A stretch of 64,000 nucleotides of DNA from VXYK01 sp965221585 (GTDB lineage: Bacteria > Actinomycetota > Acidimicrobiia > Acidimicrobiales > Aldehydirespiratoraceae), in NCBI GenBank assembly GCA_965221585.1, contig OZ244898.1, forward strand, positions 1,984,001-2,048,000. Reading direction: 5' to 3'. This document shows positions 45,837-53,703 of the stretch, piece by piece. The position numbers and the translations under genes are program-made. The notes under the pieces are model-generated. The model was not told the DNA's origin, ran no database searches, and worked only from the letters and a program-made list of their open reading frames with translations. How positions within the stretch are numbered: the first letter of the stretch is position 1; each line of letters opens with the position of its first letter.

Positions 45837-46844
45837 ATGCGCATCGACGTCTCGTTGACCGGTGATCTGTCCTCCTCCGCTGCACGCGCCTCCGACCTGG
45901 CCGCCACCGGGATCGACGGACTGTTCACGTTCGAAGGGAACAGCGATGTCTTCTTTCCGCTGATCCACGCGACCGAGCTAGATATCGACCTCTACACCAA
46001 CGTCGCGATCGCTTTCCCCCGTTCGCCGATGCATCTCGCATATTGTGCATGGGATCTCCAAAGAGCCAGCGGCGGTCGCTTCGCGCTCGGACTCGGAACC
46101 CAGATCAGGCCCCACATCGAACGACGGTTCTCAGCGCAGTGGGACCGCCCGGTGGCACGCATGGTCGAGTTGATCACGGTGCTGCGCGCCATCTGGGCCA
46201 ACTGGAGCGACCAGACACCACTCGAGCACCGTGGCGAGTTCTACCGAGTCGACCTGATGACCCCGATCTTCGTACCTGCGACACTCACCCAGCAGGTTCC
46301 GAGAATCTGGGTCGGAGCGCTCGGCCCCCGCATGACACAGGCGATGGCCGCGCACGCCGACGGGATCATCATCCATCCGTTCAACACCGGTGCGTTCCTG
46401 GCCGATCAGACGATGCCGCTCATCAAAACGGGACTTGCCGAGGGTGGCCGGGATCGGTCGTCGCTGACACTCAACGTCGGCTGCATCGCCGCCCCGTGTC
46501 TGACCGACGAGTCCTACGAGCGGGCGAGTTCCGCGATCCGCTTCAACCTCGCCTTCTACGGTTCCACCCCTGCCTATCGGGTCGTACTCGACCATCACGG
46601 ACTCGGCGACCTGCAACCCCGGTTGCGCGAGGTCACCAAGACCGGCGACTGGGCAACGCTGGGCACTCTCGTCGACGATGAGGTTGTCGACCTGCTGGCG
46701 GTGCGCGGCACCCCTGCTGCCTGTGCCGCGCGGCTGCGCGAAGAATACGGCGGTCACGCAGACCGTCTCTCCCTGACTGTGGCCACATCGACGAACGAGG
46801 CCCTTGCCGCGATGATTCAGGAGCTCAGAGGCCGAGCAAATTGA
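45837..46844 (+). CDS. LLM-class F420-dependent oxidoreductase
   Basis: 335 residues, luciferase-like TIM barrel of the type annotated TIGR03617: ASDLAATGIDGLFTFEGNSD, LYTNVAIAFPRSPMHLAYCA, SGGRFALGLGTQIRPHIERR and PRIWVGALGPRMTQAMAAHA. Substrate unknown. Its last codons (EAQ.. to RGRAN-stop) lie in the first bases of a dispersed repeat, so the C-terminus may have been remodelled by that element. Confidence 0.87.
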   Translation: MRIDVSLTGDLSSSAARASDLAATGIDGLFTFEGNSDVFFPLIHATELDIDLYTNVAIAFPRSPMHLAYCAWDLQRASGGRFALGLGTQIRPHIERRFSAQWDRPVARMVELITVLRAIWANWSDQTPLEHRGEFYRVDLMTPIFVPATLTQQVPRIWVGALGPRMTQAMAAHADGIIIHPFNTGAFLADQTMPLIKTGLAEGGRDRSSLTLNVGCIAAPCLTDESYERASSAIRFNLAFYGSTPAYRVVLDHHGLGDLQPRLREVTKTGDWATLGTLVDDEVVDLLAVRGTPAACAARLREEYGGHADRLSLTVATSTNEALAAMIQELRGRAN

Positions 46845-46965
46845 TCCCGCACAGGGTCACGTCGAACGAGGCCGTGGCCCGAGCGGCCCGCCCGCGGCCC
46901 CGCGGCCCGTGAGCGAAGCGAACAAGAGCACGGGTGGCGCGCAGTGAACAAGAGCGGGAGACAAC
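46829..46965. repeat. dispersed intergenic repeat, copy 2
   Basis: Matches 30064-30155 from AGGCCGAGCAAATTGA through GTGGCCCGAGCGGCCCG and again from CAGTGAACAAGAGCGGG to ACAAC; an internal insertion of about 45 nt contains a second, diverged GTGAGCGAAGCGAACAAGAG unit. It covers the end of the LLM gene and the gap before the Rieske gene. Confidence 0.8.
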
Positions 46966-46980
46966 GGCCCCGCAGTCGAG

Positions 46981-48342
46981 TCAGTCGCGCTGAGCGATCT
47001 CGACACCGGAATCGCATCCGGTCACACGGTCGAGATTGCGGTGCAGGTTGATGATCCTGCATTCCTCGCCCGACAGGGTGAGGTGCGTCAATCCCGGTGC
47101 GTGCAGCCCCCTCTGGGCACGTCTCAGGTTCTCGACGTCCTGGTCGAGCACCAGTCCCAGACTGTGGGAACCGGCGTCCATTTCAGCGGTCAGCGGCTCG
47201 GTCCGCGCAGCACCGGGGTTGACCCGGTCGAAGGCGACTATGTCCATGTAGCCGTCGTCGGGAGTGTCACCCGGGCGCGCCCGCACGACCTGGAGCAGAT
47301 CACCGAACACCAGCACGGTTATGTTCGGGAACAGGTTGTACTGCTGCAGCGTCATCATCTCATCGGGGCCGAACCGGCTGAGGTCCACTTCCTCGGTCTG
47401 CGCGAAGTGCTCCACGATCATGTCGGACAGCACATCGCGCAGCGTTGAGCCTGGTGGCACCTCAGGGCAGGGACCGGCGTCAGCAGGATCGCTCAGACCG
47501 ACCCGGCCCCCCATCACCTCTACGAACCCTTCCCAGATCTGTTGGTTCGTGGCGCCGCCGCGCAGGCGGGGACTGGCCAGGCCATAGGGTTGCACAAGCT
47601 TTCCGTGGCGTTCCCAGATTGTCTGGGGGCTGTTGACGTCATCGACCATGCGCAACATCTCGCGGTGAATTCCCTGCACGTGGTAGGTCTCGCTGAATCC
47701 GTCGATGATCGTCTTCCAGTTGGAAGGGACCGGGATCGAGATCAGCGCCTTGCAGCGAAAGTCGTCCAGGTCGGCCCAGGCGATGTCGTCGGGTACTGGC
47801 GCCAGGAATTCTGCGAGGGGTTCGGCCCCAGGATCGGGATTGACGAACACCAACGGACCCCAGGTGTCGACCTTGGCACCGAAGAGTGGGAAGTCGTCGT
47901 TGCGCAACGTCCCGAAGCCCTTGCGCGACGGCACCTCCCTGAGTTCCCCGGCGAGGTTCCAAGACCAGCGATGGAACCCGCAGCGCAGTTCGCTGAGTCC
48001 CCGTCGGTTCTCGTCGCAGAGTTGCATCCCGCGGTGTCGGCACACGTTCTGGAAGGCACGGAGCTCGCCGTCGTCGCCGCGCACGATCAGAATCGAGAGT
48101 CGGCCGACATCGTAGACATGGACATCGCCAGGCTCGGCGACATGGTCGAGCGTGCACGCCAGTTGCCAGGTGGTGGGCCAGAGTCTCTCCTCTTCGATTC
48201 GTGCCCAAGCCGCGTCCGTGTAACGGCTCGCGTCGACGAGGGTGGGCCTGCTCACCCGCCCGACCGAGACGATGGTCTCCCCCACCGGCGCATTGTCTGT
48301 ATAGACATCGTCGGTGTGCACGTCGGGCGCCACGGTCGTCAT
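46981..48342 (-). CDS. Rieske-type ring-hydroxylating oxygenase, alpha subunit
   Basis: About 453 residues from ATG 48342; a TTG at 48354 overlapping the upstream stop is an alternative. The Rieske [2Fe-2S] site is CRHRGMQLC...CGFHRWSW (CxH, CxxH) near residue 95-120, and the mononuclear iron site is in FSETYHVQGIHREML (H-x4-H) near residue 215. It inserts oxygen into an aromatic or steroid-like ring using electrons from a separate reductase that is not present here. Third gene after acyl-CoA ligase and the ArsC-like selenoprotein. Confidence 0.9.
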   Translation of the reverse strand: MTTVAPDVHTDDVYTDNAPVGETIVSVGRVSRPTLVDASRYTDAAWARIEEERLWPTTWQLACTLDHVAEPGDVHVYDVGRLSILIVRGDDGELRAFQNVCRHRGMQLCDENRRGLSELRCGFHRWSWNLAGELREVPSRKGFGTLRNDDFPLFGAKVDTWGPLVFVNPDPGAEPLAEFLAPVPDDIAWADLDDFRCKALISIPVPSNWKTIIDGFSETYHVQGIHREMLRMVDDVNSPQTIWERHGKLVQPYGLASPRLRGGATNQQIWEGFVEVMGGRVGLSDPADAGPCPEVPPGSTLRDVLSDMIVEHFAQTEEVDLSRFGPDEMMTLQQYNLFPNITVLVFGDLLQVVRARPGDTPDDGYMDIVAFDRVNPGAARTEPLTAEMDAGSHSLGLVLDQDVENLRRAQRGLHAPGLTHLTLSGEECRIINLHRNLDRVTGCDSGVEIAQRD

Positions 48343-48350
48343 CTGTCGGC

Positions 48351-48734
48351 TCAATCGGCGTTCTGGCTGAGCATCTCGGCCACCCGGGTCTTGGCCATCA
48401 CACCTTCGAAGGGGCGTCCGATTATGGCCTTGTCGGGTCCGACGATGATCGGACGCTGGAGCAGCCGGTGGTACCTGCCGAGCACCTCCACCACGGCATC
48501 GACGTTGCCGACGTAGTCGTCCTCGTTGAGGCCGAGTTTGGCGAACTGGGCGTCCTTGCGCACCAGGTTCTCGACGGGTTCTTCGAGTTTGGCTATCAGC
48601 TCACGCAGCGTCTGCTCGTCGGGGAAGTCCTTCATGTAGCGGACTTCGTTGAACTCGACGCCCATCTCCGTGGCGACCGCCACAGCGTTGCTCGACGAGT
48701 TTCAATGTTGGTTGTGGTAGATGGTCAGGGCCAT
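48351..48734 (-). CDS. ArsC/Spx-like selenoprotein, in-frame UGA = Sec11
   Basis: 127 residues when the TGA at 48702-48704 is read as Sec. The N-terminus MALTIYHNQH-U-NSSSNAV aligns with the ArsC active-site loop (TIYHNPxCxxSR), placing Sec on the catalytic Cys; the loop Arg is Ser. The rest follows ArsC: ATEMGVEFNEVRYMKDFP, QRPIIVGPDKAIIGRPFEG. ATG 48734 has AAGGA 6 nt upstream and overlaps the acyl-CoA ligase stop by 10 nt, which supports this start over the GTG at 48683 after the UGA. A GGUC-loop hairpin follows the UGA. Probably a thioredoxin-fold selenol reductase; arsenate reduction itself is not shown. Confidence 0.87.
48668..48685 (-). promoter_or_regulatory. putative bacterial SECIS hairpin of the ArsC-like gene
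   Basis: CTGTGGC and GCCACGG form seven pairs (one U-G) around the tetraloop GGTC. The loop starts 24 nt after the last base of the UGA. The GGUC loop is the same as the apical sequence of the E. coli fdhF SECIS. Confidence 0.8.
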
Positions 48735-50275
48735 TGTTTGTCCTTGTATTGGTCGCGAAGCTCGTATTTGAGGATCTTCATGGTGGCGTTGCGGGGCAGC
48801 GGTCCGTCGTGGACCTCGAGTTGCTCGGGGGTTTTCTGGACCATCAACCCGGCCTCTCGGCAGGCCTCGGTCATCTGCTCGAAGGTCAGATCGTCGTGGC
48901 CTGCTGCGGTCTCGATCACCGCACAGACACGTTCTCCCCGCTGCGGATCGGGCAGTCCGACAACGGCCGCGTTCTCCACCGACGGCAGCGCGTAGAGGAC
49001 ATCCTCGACTTCCTTGGCCGAGATGTTCTCGCCCTTGCGAATGATGATGTCCTTGACGCGCCCGGTGAGCGTCACGTGCCCGTCAGCGTGTTTGATCCCG
49101 AGGTCTCCGGTGCGGAACCGACCCTGGTCGTCGAATGCCTCGTCGTTGAGGCTCGGGTCCGTGTAGCCCGCGAACAGCATCGGCCCGCTGACGCGGACTT
49201 CGCCCTCACTGCCCGGTTCTGCCTCCGAACCGTCGACTGTCACGATCGTCACCTCGCAGCCTCTGATCGGGGCTCCCTCAGTGTGGGCGAGCTGCTCATC
49301 GGAGTCGGAGGGCGAGCCCTGGGTGATCATCGGGCATTCGGTCATGCCGTAGCCGTGGGCGATGGGAATGCCCATCTTCTCCTTGACTTCGAAGTAGATC
49401 TCAGGGGGTTTGGGTGCGCCGCCGCCGGCCATGGCTCGGAGCCGCGGCATCGAGTCTCCGCCGAGTTGTTGGTCCTGCGCTAGGAACATCTGGTAGAAGG
49501 CCGTCGATCCACCGACGATTGTGGCACCGTGCTCGGCGTAGGCGACCACGGCACCGGCGGGCGTGAACCGCTCGATCAGGACCGCTCCGAAGCCGTCGAC
49601 CAGCAGCATCACGATGAAATCGGGGCCGCCGATATGGGCATAGGGGAAAGCGATGGTCCCCATGTCGTCGGCGTTGGTCTCCAGGGCCAGAGCGAGGCCG
49701 GTTCCCGCCGCAATCAGGGTCTTGTCGGAGTGCTTGACTCCCTTGGGGTCGGACGTGGTACCTGAGGTGTAGTAGATCCATCGCACTGCGTCGCCGTCGG
49801 CGGGAGCGGGCGGCAACGTGGACGGGTCGCCTTCGGGGAGATTGTCGTAACCGTTGAGGATCTGTGGGCGCGGATCAAGTTTCTCGCTCACCTCTGCCGC
49901 CATGGCGTGGTAGTCGAAGTCTCCCCACACCCCGGGCGTGAACACGAAGCGCGCTCCGGTTTGGGCGATACAGAATCCGACCTCTCGATGCCGGTAGATG
50001 TGAATGATCGGGTTCTGTACTGCGCCGAGCCGCGACAGCGCGAAGCTCAAGGCGATCGTCTCGATCCGTGTCGGCAACTCCCAGGTGACGGGGGTGCCCT
50101 CGGCTATTCCCAGTTCGTGCAGCCCGGCGGCCACTCTCTCGACCTTGGCGAGGAATTCGGCATATGTGAGTTGCCGACCAGCATCGTCGACCAGGAACAG
50201 TTGATCCGGCGAAAGCGCGGTGCGACGCTCGAGCAGCTCCCAGAACGTTGTGGCATCGAGAATCTGTTCGCTCAC
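48725..50275 (-). CDS. AMP-binding acyl-CoA ligase
   Basis: 516 residues from GTG 50275 (GAAGG 4 nt upstream); open sequence before it has no ANL similarity. P-loop RWIYYTSGTTSDPKGVKHSD near residue 170, HGYGMTECPMITQG (A5), FRTGDLGIKHADGHVTLTGR (A7-A8), and the C-terminal Lys in PRNATMKILKYELR. Activates a carboxylic acid as its CoA thioester. First of three coupled genes with the ArsC-like selenoprotein and Rieske oxygenase. Confidence 0.92.
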   Translation of the reverse strand: MSEQILDATTFWELLERRTALSPDQLFLVDDAGRQLTYAEFLAKVERVAAGLHELGIAEGTPVTWELPTRIETIALSFALSRLGAVQNPIIHIYRHREVGFCIAQTGARFVFTPGVWGDFDYHAMAAEVSEKLDPRPQILNGYDNLPEGDPSTLPPAPADGDAVRWIYYTSGTTSDPKGVKHSDKTLIAAGTGLALALETNADDMGTIAFPYAHIGGPDFIVMLLVDGFGAVLIERFTPAGAVVAYAEHGATIVGGSTAFYQMFLAQDQQLGGDSMPRLRAMAGGGAPKPPEIYFEVKEKMGIPIAHGYGMTECPMITQGSPSDSDEQLAHTEGAPIRGCEVTIVTVDGSEAEPGSEGEVRVSGPMLFAGYTDPSLNDEAFDDQGRFRTGDLGIKHADGHVTLTGRVKDIIIRKGENISAKEVEDVLYALPSVENAAVVGLPDPQRGERVCAVIETAAGHDDLTFEQMTEACREAGLMVQKTPEQLEVHDGPLPRNATMKILKYELRDQYKDKQWP

Positions 50276-50303
50276 TTCGCCTTCCGTTGCCCGTTGGTCA
50301 GTC

Positions 50304-50324
50304 GCCGCGGTTAGTTGCCGCGGC
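50304..50324. terminator. GC hairpin between P-II and acyl-CoA ligase genes
   Basis: GCCGCGG-TTAGTTG-CCGCGGC, a perfect 7-bp stem with 7-nt loop in the 148 bp gap. No U-run; it may end the P-II message or stabilise an end. Confidence 0.45.
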
Positions 50325-50423
50325 ACAAGTATTGCTCGCGCCACCGAGGGAGGCGAATCAGCCGGTTCGGCGAACTGCGGTGCCCTCGGTCGGCCCAGCG
50401 TCGGTGTCGTGGCGCTCAGGCGG

Positions 50424-50762
50424 TCAGACCGCTTCGGCGCCGCGTTCGCCGGTGCGGATACGAGCGAGCGTCTCGACCGGAGTGACCCAGACCTTGCCGT
50501 CACCGATCTTCTCGGTGCGGGCTGAAGCCAGAATGGCCTCGACCACTCCGTCGGCCGCGGAGTCGTCAACCAGGATCTCGATTCTGGTCTTGGGGGTAAA
50601 GGTCACTCGATACTCGGTGCCGCGGTAAGTCTCGCTGTGGCCGCCTTGACGACCGAAGCCCTGCACCTCCGACACTGTCATTCCTGCCACGCCGACATCG
50701 GCGAGCGCAGTCTTGACATCTTCGAGTTTGAAGGGCTTGATCACCGCACTGACTAGTTTCAT
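50424..50762 (-). CDS. nitrogen regulatory protein P-II
   Basis: 112 residues, the exact family length, from ATG 50762 (GGAG 8 nt upstream). MKLVSAVIKPFKLEDVKTAL, T-loop GRQGGHSETYRGTEYRVTF with the conserved Tyr51 position, and B-loop TGERGAEAV. P-II trimers bind ATP/ADP and 2-oxoglutarate and control nitrogen and carbon enzymes. No amtB or glnD neighbour is seen; instead it is divergent from a GntR gene with a shared operator region, so it is probably controlled by that regulator. Confidence 0.95.
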   Translation of the reverse strand: MKLVSAVIKPFKLEDVKTALADVGVAGMTVSEVQGFGRQGGHSETYRGTEYRVTFTPKTRIEILVDDSAADGVVEAILASARTEKIGDGKVWVTPVETLARIRTGERGAEAV

Positions 50763-50786
50763 GACGATTCTCCGTTTCTGCTTGAG

Positions 50787-50811
50787 TTGATACAATCATA
50801 CTATGTATCAA
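50787..50811. promoter_or_regulatory. GntR-type operator over the P-II promoter
   Basis: TTGATACA-N9-TGTATCAA, a perfect 8-bp inverted repeat. It covers the likely P-II -10 box. Confidence 0.75.
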
Positions 50812-50827
50812 CCTCGAATGGTGTCAA
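50798..50827 (-). promoter_or_regulatory. sigma70-type promoter of the P-II gene
   Basis: TTGACA (-35, minus strand 50827-50822), 18 bp spacer, TAGTAT (-10, 50803-50798), about 36 nt before the ATG with a Shine-Dalgarno site. Confidence 0.65.
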
Positions 50828-50863
50828 TTACATAAATTTCGGGGAAAATTGTTCGATCTGGAC

Positions 50864-50892
50864 TTGAATTCTGTAATTTGTATTGATACAAT
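50864..50892 (+). promoter_or_regulatory. sigma70-type promoter of gntR, leaderless
   Basis: TTGAAT (-35), 17 bp, TACAAT (-10, 50887-50892), then 7 nt to the ATG at 50900, so the transcript should begin at or next to the start codon. Confidence 0.7.
50878..50891. promoter_or_regulatory. second GntR-type operator over the gntR promoter
   Basis: TTGTAT-TG-ATACAA, a perfect inverted repeat overlapping the gntR -10 box and sharing the TTGATACA half-site of the operator at 50787-50811; suggests autoregulation. Confidence 0.65.
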
Positions 50893-50899
50893 AATCAGT

Positions 50900-51385
50900 A
50901 TGGCAGACACCGAACGCGCCCCGATCGTCAGCTACCGCGACCACCGAGGGTTCGAGCGAAGGCTCGTGATCCGGCTTGAGACAGGTACCAACATCCCGGT
51001 GTTCGAACAGCTCCGCGCGCAACTGTCGGTGATGGCCGCTGTCGGACGACTCGAACCCCGCAGCAAGCTGCCCACGGTTCGAGAACTCGCCAGCGCGCTC
51101 GATCTGGCACCGGGAACCGTCGCACGCTCCTATCGAGAGCTCGAGAACGACGGCATCGTCGAAGGCCGAGGCCGCCGTGGGACTTTCGTGGTGGACGAGC
51201 CCCCCCACAGCGAACCGCTCCAGGAGCGCCGCAAACGAGTCGCAACTGCCGCCGATCGTTTCGTCTTCGAACTGGCCGTGCTCGGAGTCGGACTCGATGA
51301 CGCTCTCGACGCCGTCAGAGCCGCAGCCGCGCGACACGACGCAGAGACAGAAGGCACAGAGACAGAAGCGGCGCCCGCTCCATAG
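50900..51385 (+). CDS. GntR-family regulator (YtrA-like)
   Basis: 161 residues. N-terminal winged helix: TNIPVFEQLRAQLSVMAAVG, RLEPRSKLPTVRELASALDL, APGTVARSYRELENDGIVEG, RGRRGTF; the short C-terminal part is helical, as in the YtrA subfamily. Starts at ATG 50900, just after a -10 box. Divergent from P-II with matching palindromes in the gap, so it likely represses both genes. Confidence 0.92.
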   Translation: MADTERAPIVSYRDHRGFERRLVIRLETGTNIPVFEQLRAQLSVMAAVGRLEPRSKLPTVRELASALDLAPGTVARSYRELENDGIVEGRGRRGTFVVDEPPHSEPLQERRKRVATAADRFVFELAVLGVGLDDALDAVRAAAARHDAETEGTETEAAPAP

Positions 51386-51398
51386 AGTCGGGCGCCGC
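51368..51398. terminator. bidirectional hairpin between convergent gntR and acyl-CoA dehydrogenase genes
   Basis: GCGGCGCCCG and CGGGCGCCGC form a perfect 10-bp stem with an 11-nt loop; the gntR stop codon lies in the loop. No U-run. Confidence 0.6.
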
Positions 51399-51464
51399 GT
51401 ACACCCCTGGAGGGAGGCGACAATTCTTGATTGTTTGACCGCCCGACCGGTGGATCGGTTACAC

Positions 51465-52691
51465 CTAGTTGGGAATATCTCGGAACGGAATTCCCTTGTC
51501 GGGTCTGGGTTCCTGGGGCAGACCCAGCACGTTCTCGCCGATGATGTTGCGCTGCACCTGATCAGTGCCCCCACCGATGCGAGACATCCACTGCCCCAGG
51601 AAGCCGTAGTTCTGCCAGAACCCGTTGAACACAGCATCGCTGCCATACAGCGTGGCACTCGGACCCATGATCGCCATAGACAGATCACCCATCAACTCCA
51701 AGCGACGAGACGCCGCCAGCTTCAGCACTGAACTCTCAGGACCGGGCTGAGAACCACGCGAGGTTGCGGTGCGCACCCGGTAACCGAGGAAGCGCATCGT
51801 CTCAACGATCGTGTACAGGCGCGCGAGCTGCTGGCGGATCACCGGGTCGCCGGCAACTCCGAAACGTCGGGCCAACTCGATCACATCGCCAATGTAGGAA
51901 ACCTGACCACCGATCCCCGCCCGCTCATTGCTCAGGGTGGTCAGAATCGGACCCCAACCCCGATTGAGTCCACCGACGACACAGTCGAGAGGCACGCGGA
52001 CATTGTCCAAGAAGACCTCGTTGAACTCTGAACGTCCCGTCGGTTGCTTCAGCGGACGGATGTCGATCCCCGGAGAATCCATGTCGAGCAGCAGATAAGA
52101 GATCCCACGATGCTTCGGCTGATCGAGATCAGTGCGTACCAGCAACATGCCGTACGCCGCCTCCCGAGCATTCGAAGTCCACACCTTCTGGCCGTTGACG
52201 ATGATCTCATCGCCATCGACCACCCCCGAGGTTCGCAGCCCGGCTAGGTCGGATCCTGCGCCCGGTTCTGAGAACAACTGGCACCAGATCTGCTCTCCGG
52301 TCAGCATACCTTCGAGGTACTTGCTCTTCTGGGCGTCAGTGCCGTGGGCGATGATCGTCGGACCGGCCATTCCTATCGACTGTGCGAACTGGCCCAACGG
52401 CAAGTCGTAGCGTGTCTCCTCCTCGGCGAAAATCCCGGCCATATGGCCCGACAGGCCCCGACCGCCATAGGTGGTCGGCCAGGTCAGACCCGCCCATCCC
52501 TCGTCGTACTTGGTCCGTTGCCACTCACGGCAACGGACCGTGTAGGCGGCCGATTCTGCGGTGCTCGGCGGCTGCGCCCAGTAGCTCTTGCTGAGATCGA
52601 CCTCGGGGGGCAACAGCTCGGCGTGCCGGCTCAGGAAGTCACGGCACTGCTCCCGCCACGCGGCTTCCTCAGGCGTGTCGTCGAAGTCCAT
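51465..52691 (-). CDS. acyl-CoA dehydrogenase family protein
   Basis: 408 residues from ATG 52691, preceding the conserved MDFDDTPEEAAWREQ. Flavin-binding CQLFSEPGAGSDLAGLRTSG and the C-terminal RIGGGTDQVQRNIIGENVLG. The position of the MCAD-type catalytic Glu is Gly. FadE-type; oxidises an acyl-CoA, possibly as part of a heteromer. Follows the SDR gene by 7 nt on the same strand. Confidence 0.92.
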   Translation of the reverse strand: MDFDDTPEEAAWREQCRDFLSRHAELLPPEVDLSKSYWAQPPSTAESAAYTVRCREWQRTKYDEGWAGLTWPTTYGGRGLSGHMAGIFAEEETRYDLPLGQFAQSIGMAGPTIIAHGTDAQKSKYLEGMLTGEQIWCQLFSEPGAGSDLAGLRTSGVVDGDEIIVNGQKVWTSNAREAAYGMLLVRTDLDQPKHRGISYLLLDMDSPGIDIRPLKQPTGRSEFNEVFLDNVRVPLDCVVGGLNRGWGPILTTLSNERAGIGGQVSYIGDVIELARRFGVAGDPVIRQQLARLYTIVETMRFLGYRVRTATSRGSQPGPESSVLKLAASRRLELMGDLSMAIMGPSATLYGSDAVFNGFWQNYGFLGQWMSRIGGGTDQVQRNIIGENVLGLPQEPRPDKGIPFRDIPN

Positions 52692-52698
52692 GGCACTG

Positions 52699-53613
52699 TC
52701 AGTCGCGCACGCCGTGAACCGGCTGTGGAGCACGCTCGCCAGCGATCGACCGATGCGCCAGCTCACCCGCTTCGGCGACGGTCATGCGCCGGCCGCCGAC
52801 CGACACGACCGGGCCCTTCTGCCATCCGTCGCAGACGTTCAGTTGGTCGCCGGTGTTCTCGAAGGTGCGGCCCGTAACGTCGCAGGAGGCGCTGCCCAAC
52901 CAGACGACCAGCGGAGAAATGTTCTCGGGTGCCTTCTCGTCGAAGCCCTCAGGTATCTCAGCGCTGTAGAAGATGCCCTCGGTCATCCGAGTGCGGGCAT
53001 CGGGGGCGATTGCATTGGCGTGCACTCCGTAACGCCCCCACTCTGCCGCCTGCTGGATCGTCAGCAGCGCGATCCCGGCCTTGGCCACCGCATAGTTCCC
53101 CTGGCCGATAGACCCGGCCAGCCCGGCCCCCGAAGAAGTGTTGACAACTCGGGCCGCGACCGTCTCTCCCGCCTTGGCCTGCTCGCGCCAGTACTCGACC
53201 GCGTGGCGCGCCGGCGCGAAATGGCCCTTGAGGTGCACCCGGGTGACGCTGTCCCATTCATCCTCGGACATGCCCGCAAGCATCCGGTCCCGGAGGAATC
53301 CTGCGTTGCAGACGAGTGTGTCGAGCCCGCCGTAGGTGTCGATGGCTTGCTGGACCAGCGCCGCGGCCTGGTCCCAGTCGGCCACGTCGGCCGCGTTGGC
53401 CACCGCAACACCACCGGCGGCGACGATCTCCGCCACAACGTCGTTGGCAGCATCGCTGGTCGACGGTGTGCCGTCGCGCTCCACGCCGAGGTCGTTGACC
53501 ACGACGCGGGCGCCGTGCGCCGCGAATGCCAGCGCATGGGCACGGCCGAGGCCCCTGGCAGCCCCCGTAACGATCACCACCCGCCCGTCAAGATCGATCG
53601 CCTCAGAAGCCAT
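52699..53613 (-). CDS. short-chain dehydrogenase, MFE-2/17beta-HSD4-like
   Basis: 304 residues from ATG 53613 (GGAG 6 nt upstream). Rossmann motif VIVTGAARGLGRAHALAFAA, NDLGVERDGTP, and the catalytic Ser...Tyr-x3-Lys in NTSSGAGLAGSIGQGNYAVA followed by KAGI. The pattern resembles the (3R)-hydroxyacyl-CoA dehydrogenase domain of peroxisomal multifunctional enzyme 2. Operon with the acyl-CoA dehydrogenase; likely a beta-oxidation step. Confidence 0.92.
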   Translation of the reverse strand: MASEAIDLDGRVVIVTGAARGLGRAHALAFAAHGARVVVNDLGVERDGTPSTSDAANDVVAEIVAAGGVAVANAADVADWDQAAALVQQAIDTYGGLDTLVCNAGFLRDRMLAGMSEDEWDSVTRVHLKGHFAPARHAVEYWREQAKAGETVAARVVNTSSGAGLAGSIGQGNYAVAKAGIALLTIQQAAEWGRYGVHANAIAPDARTRMTEGIFYSAEIPEGFDEKAPENISPLVVWLGSASCDVTGRTFENTGDQLNVCDGWQKGPVVSVGGRRMTVAEAGELAHRSIAGERAPQPVHGVRD

Positions 53614-53703
53614 AGGGAGCTCCAGTCCTTTGTCTTGGTGTCGTTTGTCTTGGTGTGAATGCCAACCGGCACTCCGTCCACGACACTGCTTCAAGACGCT
53701 GGT

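Noticed and set aside
46817..47062. ORF sharing HGLVRRDPVR-type peptide with one at 29935-30141
   Set aside because: The shared peptide is the translated dispersed repeat, not a protein family.
53630..53658. TTTGTCTTGGTGT repeated twice upstream of the SDR gene
   Set aside because: Short tandem duplication without symmetry or promoter spacing; not enough to call a site.
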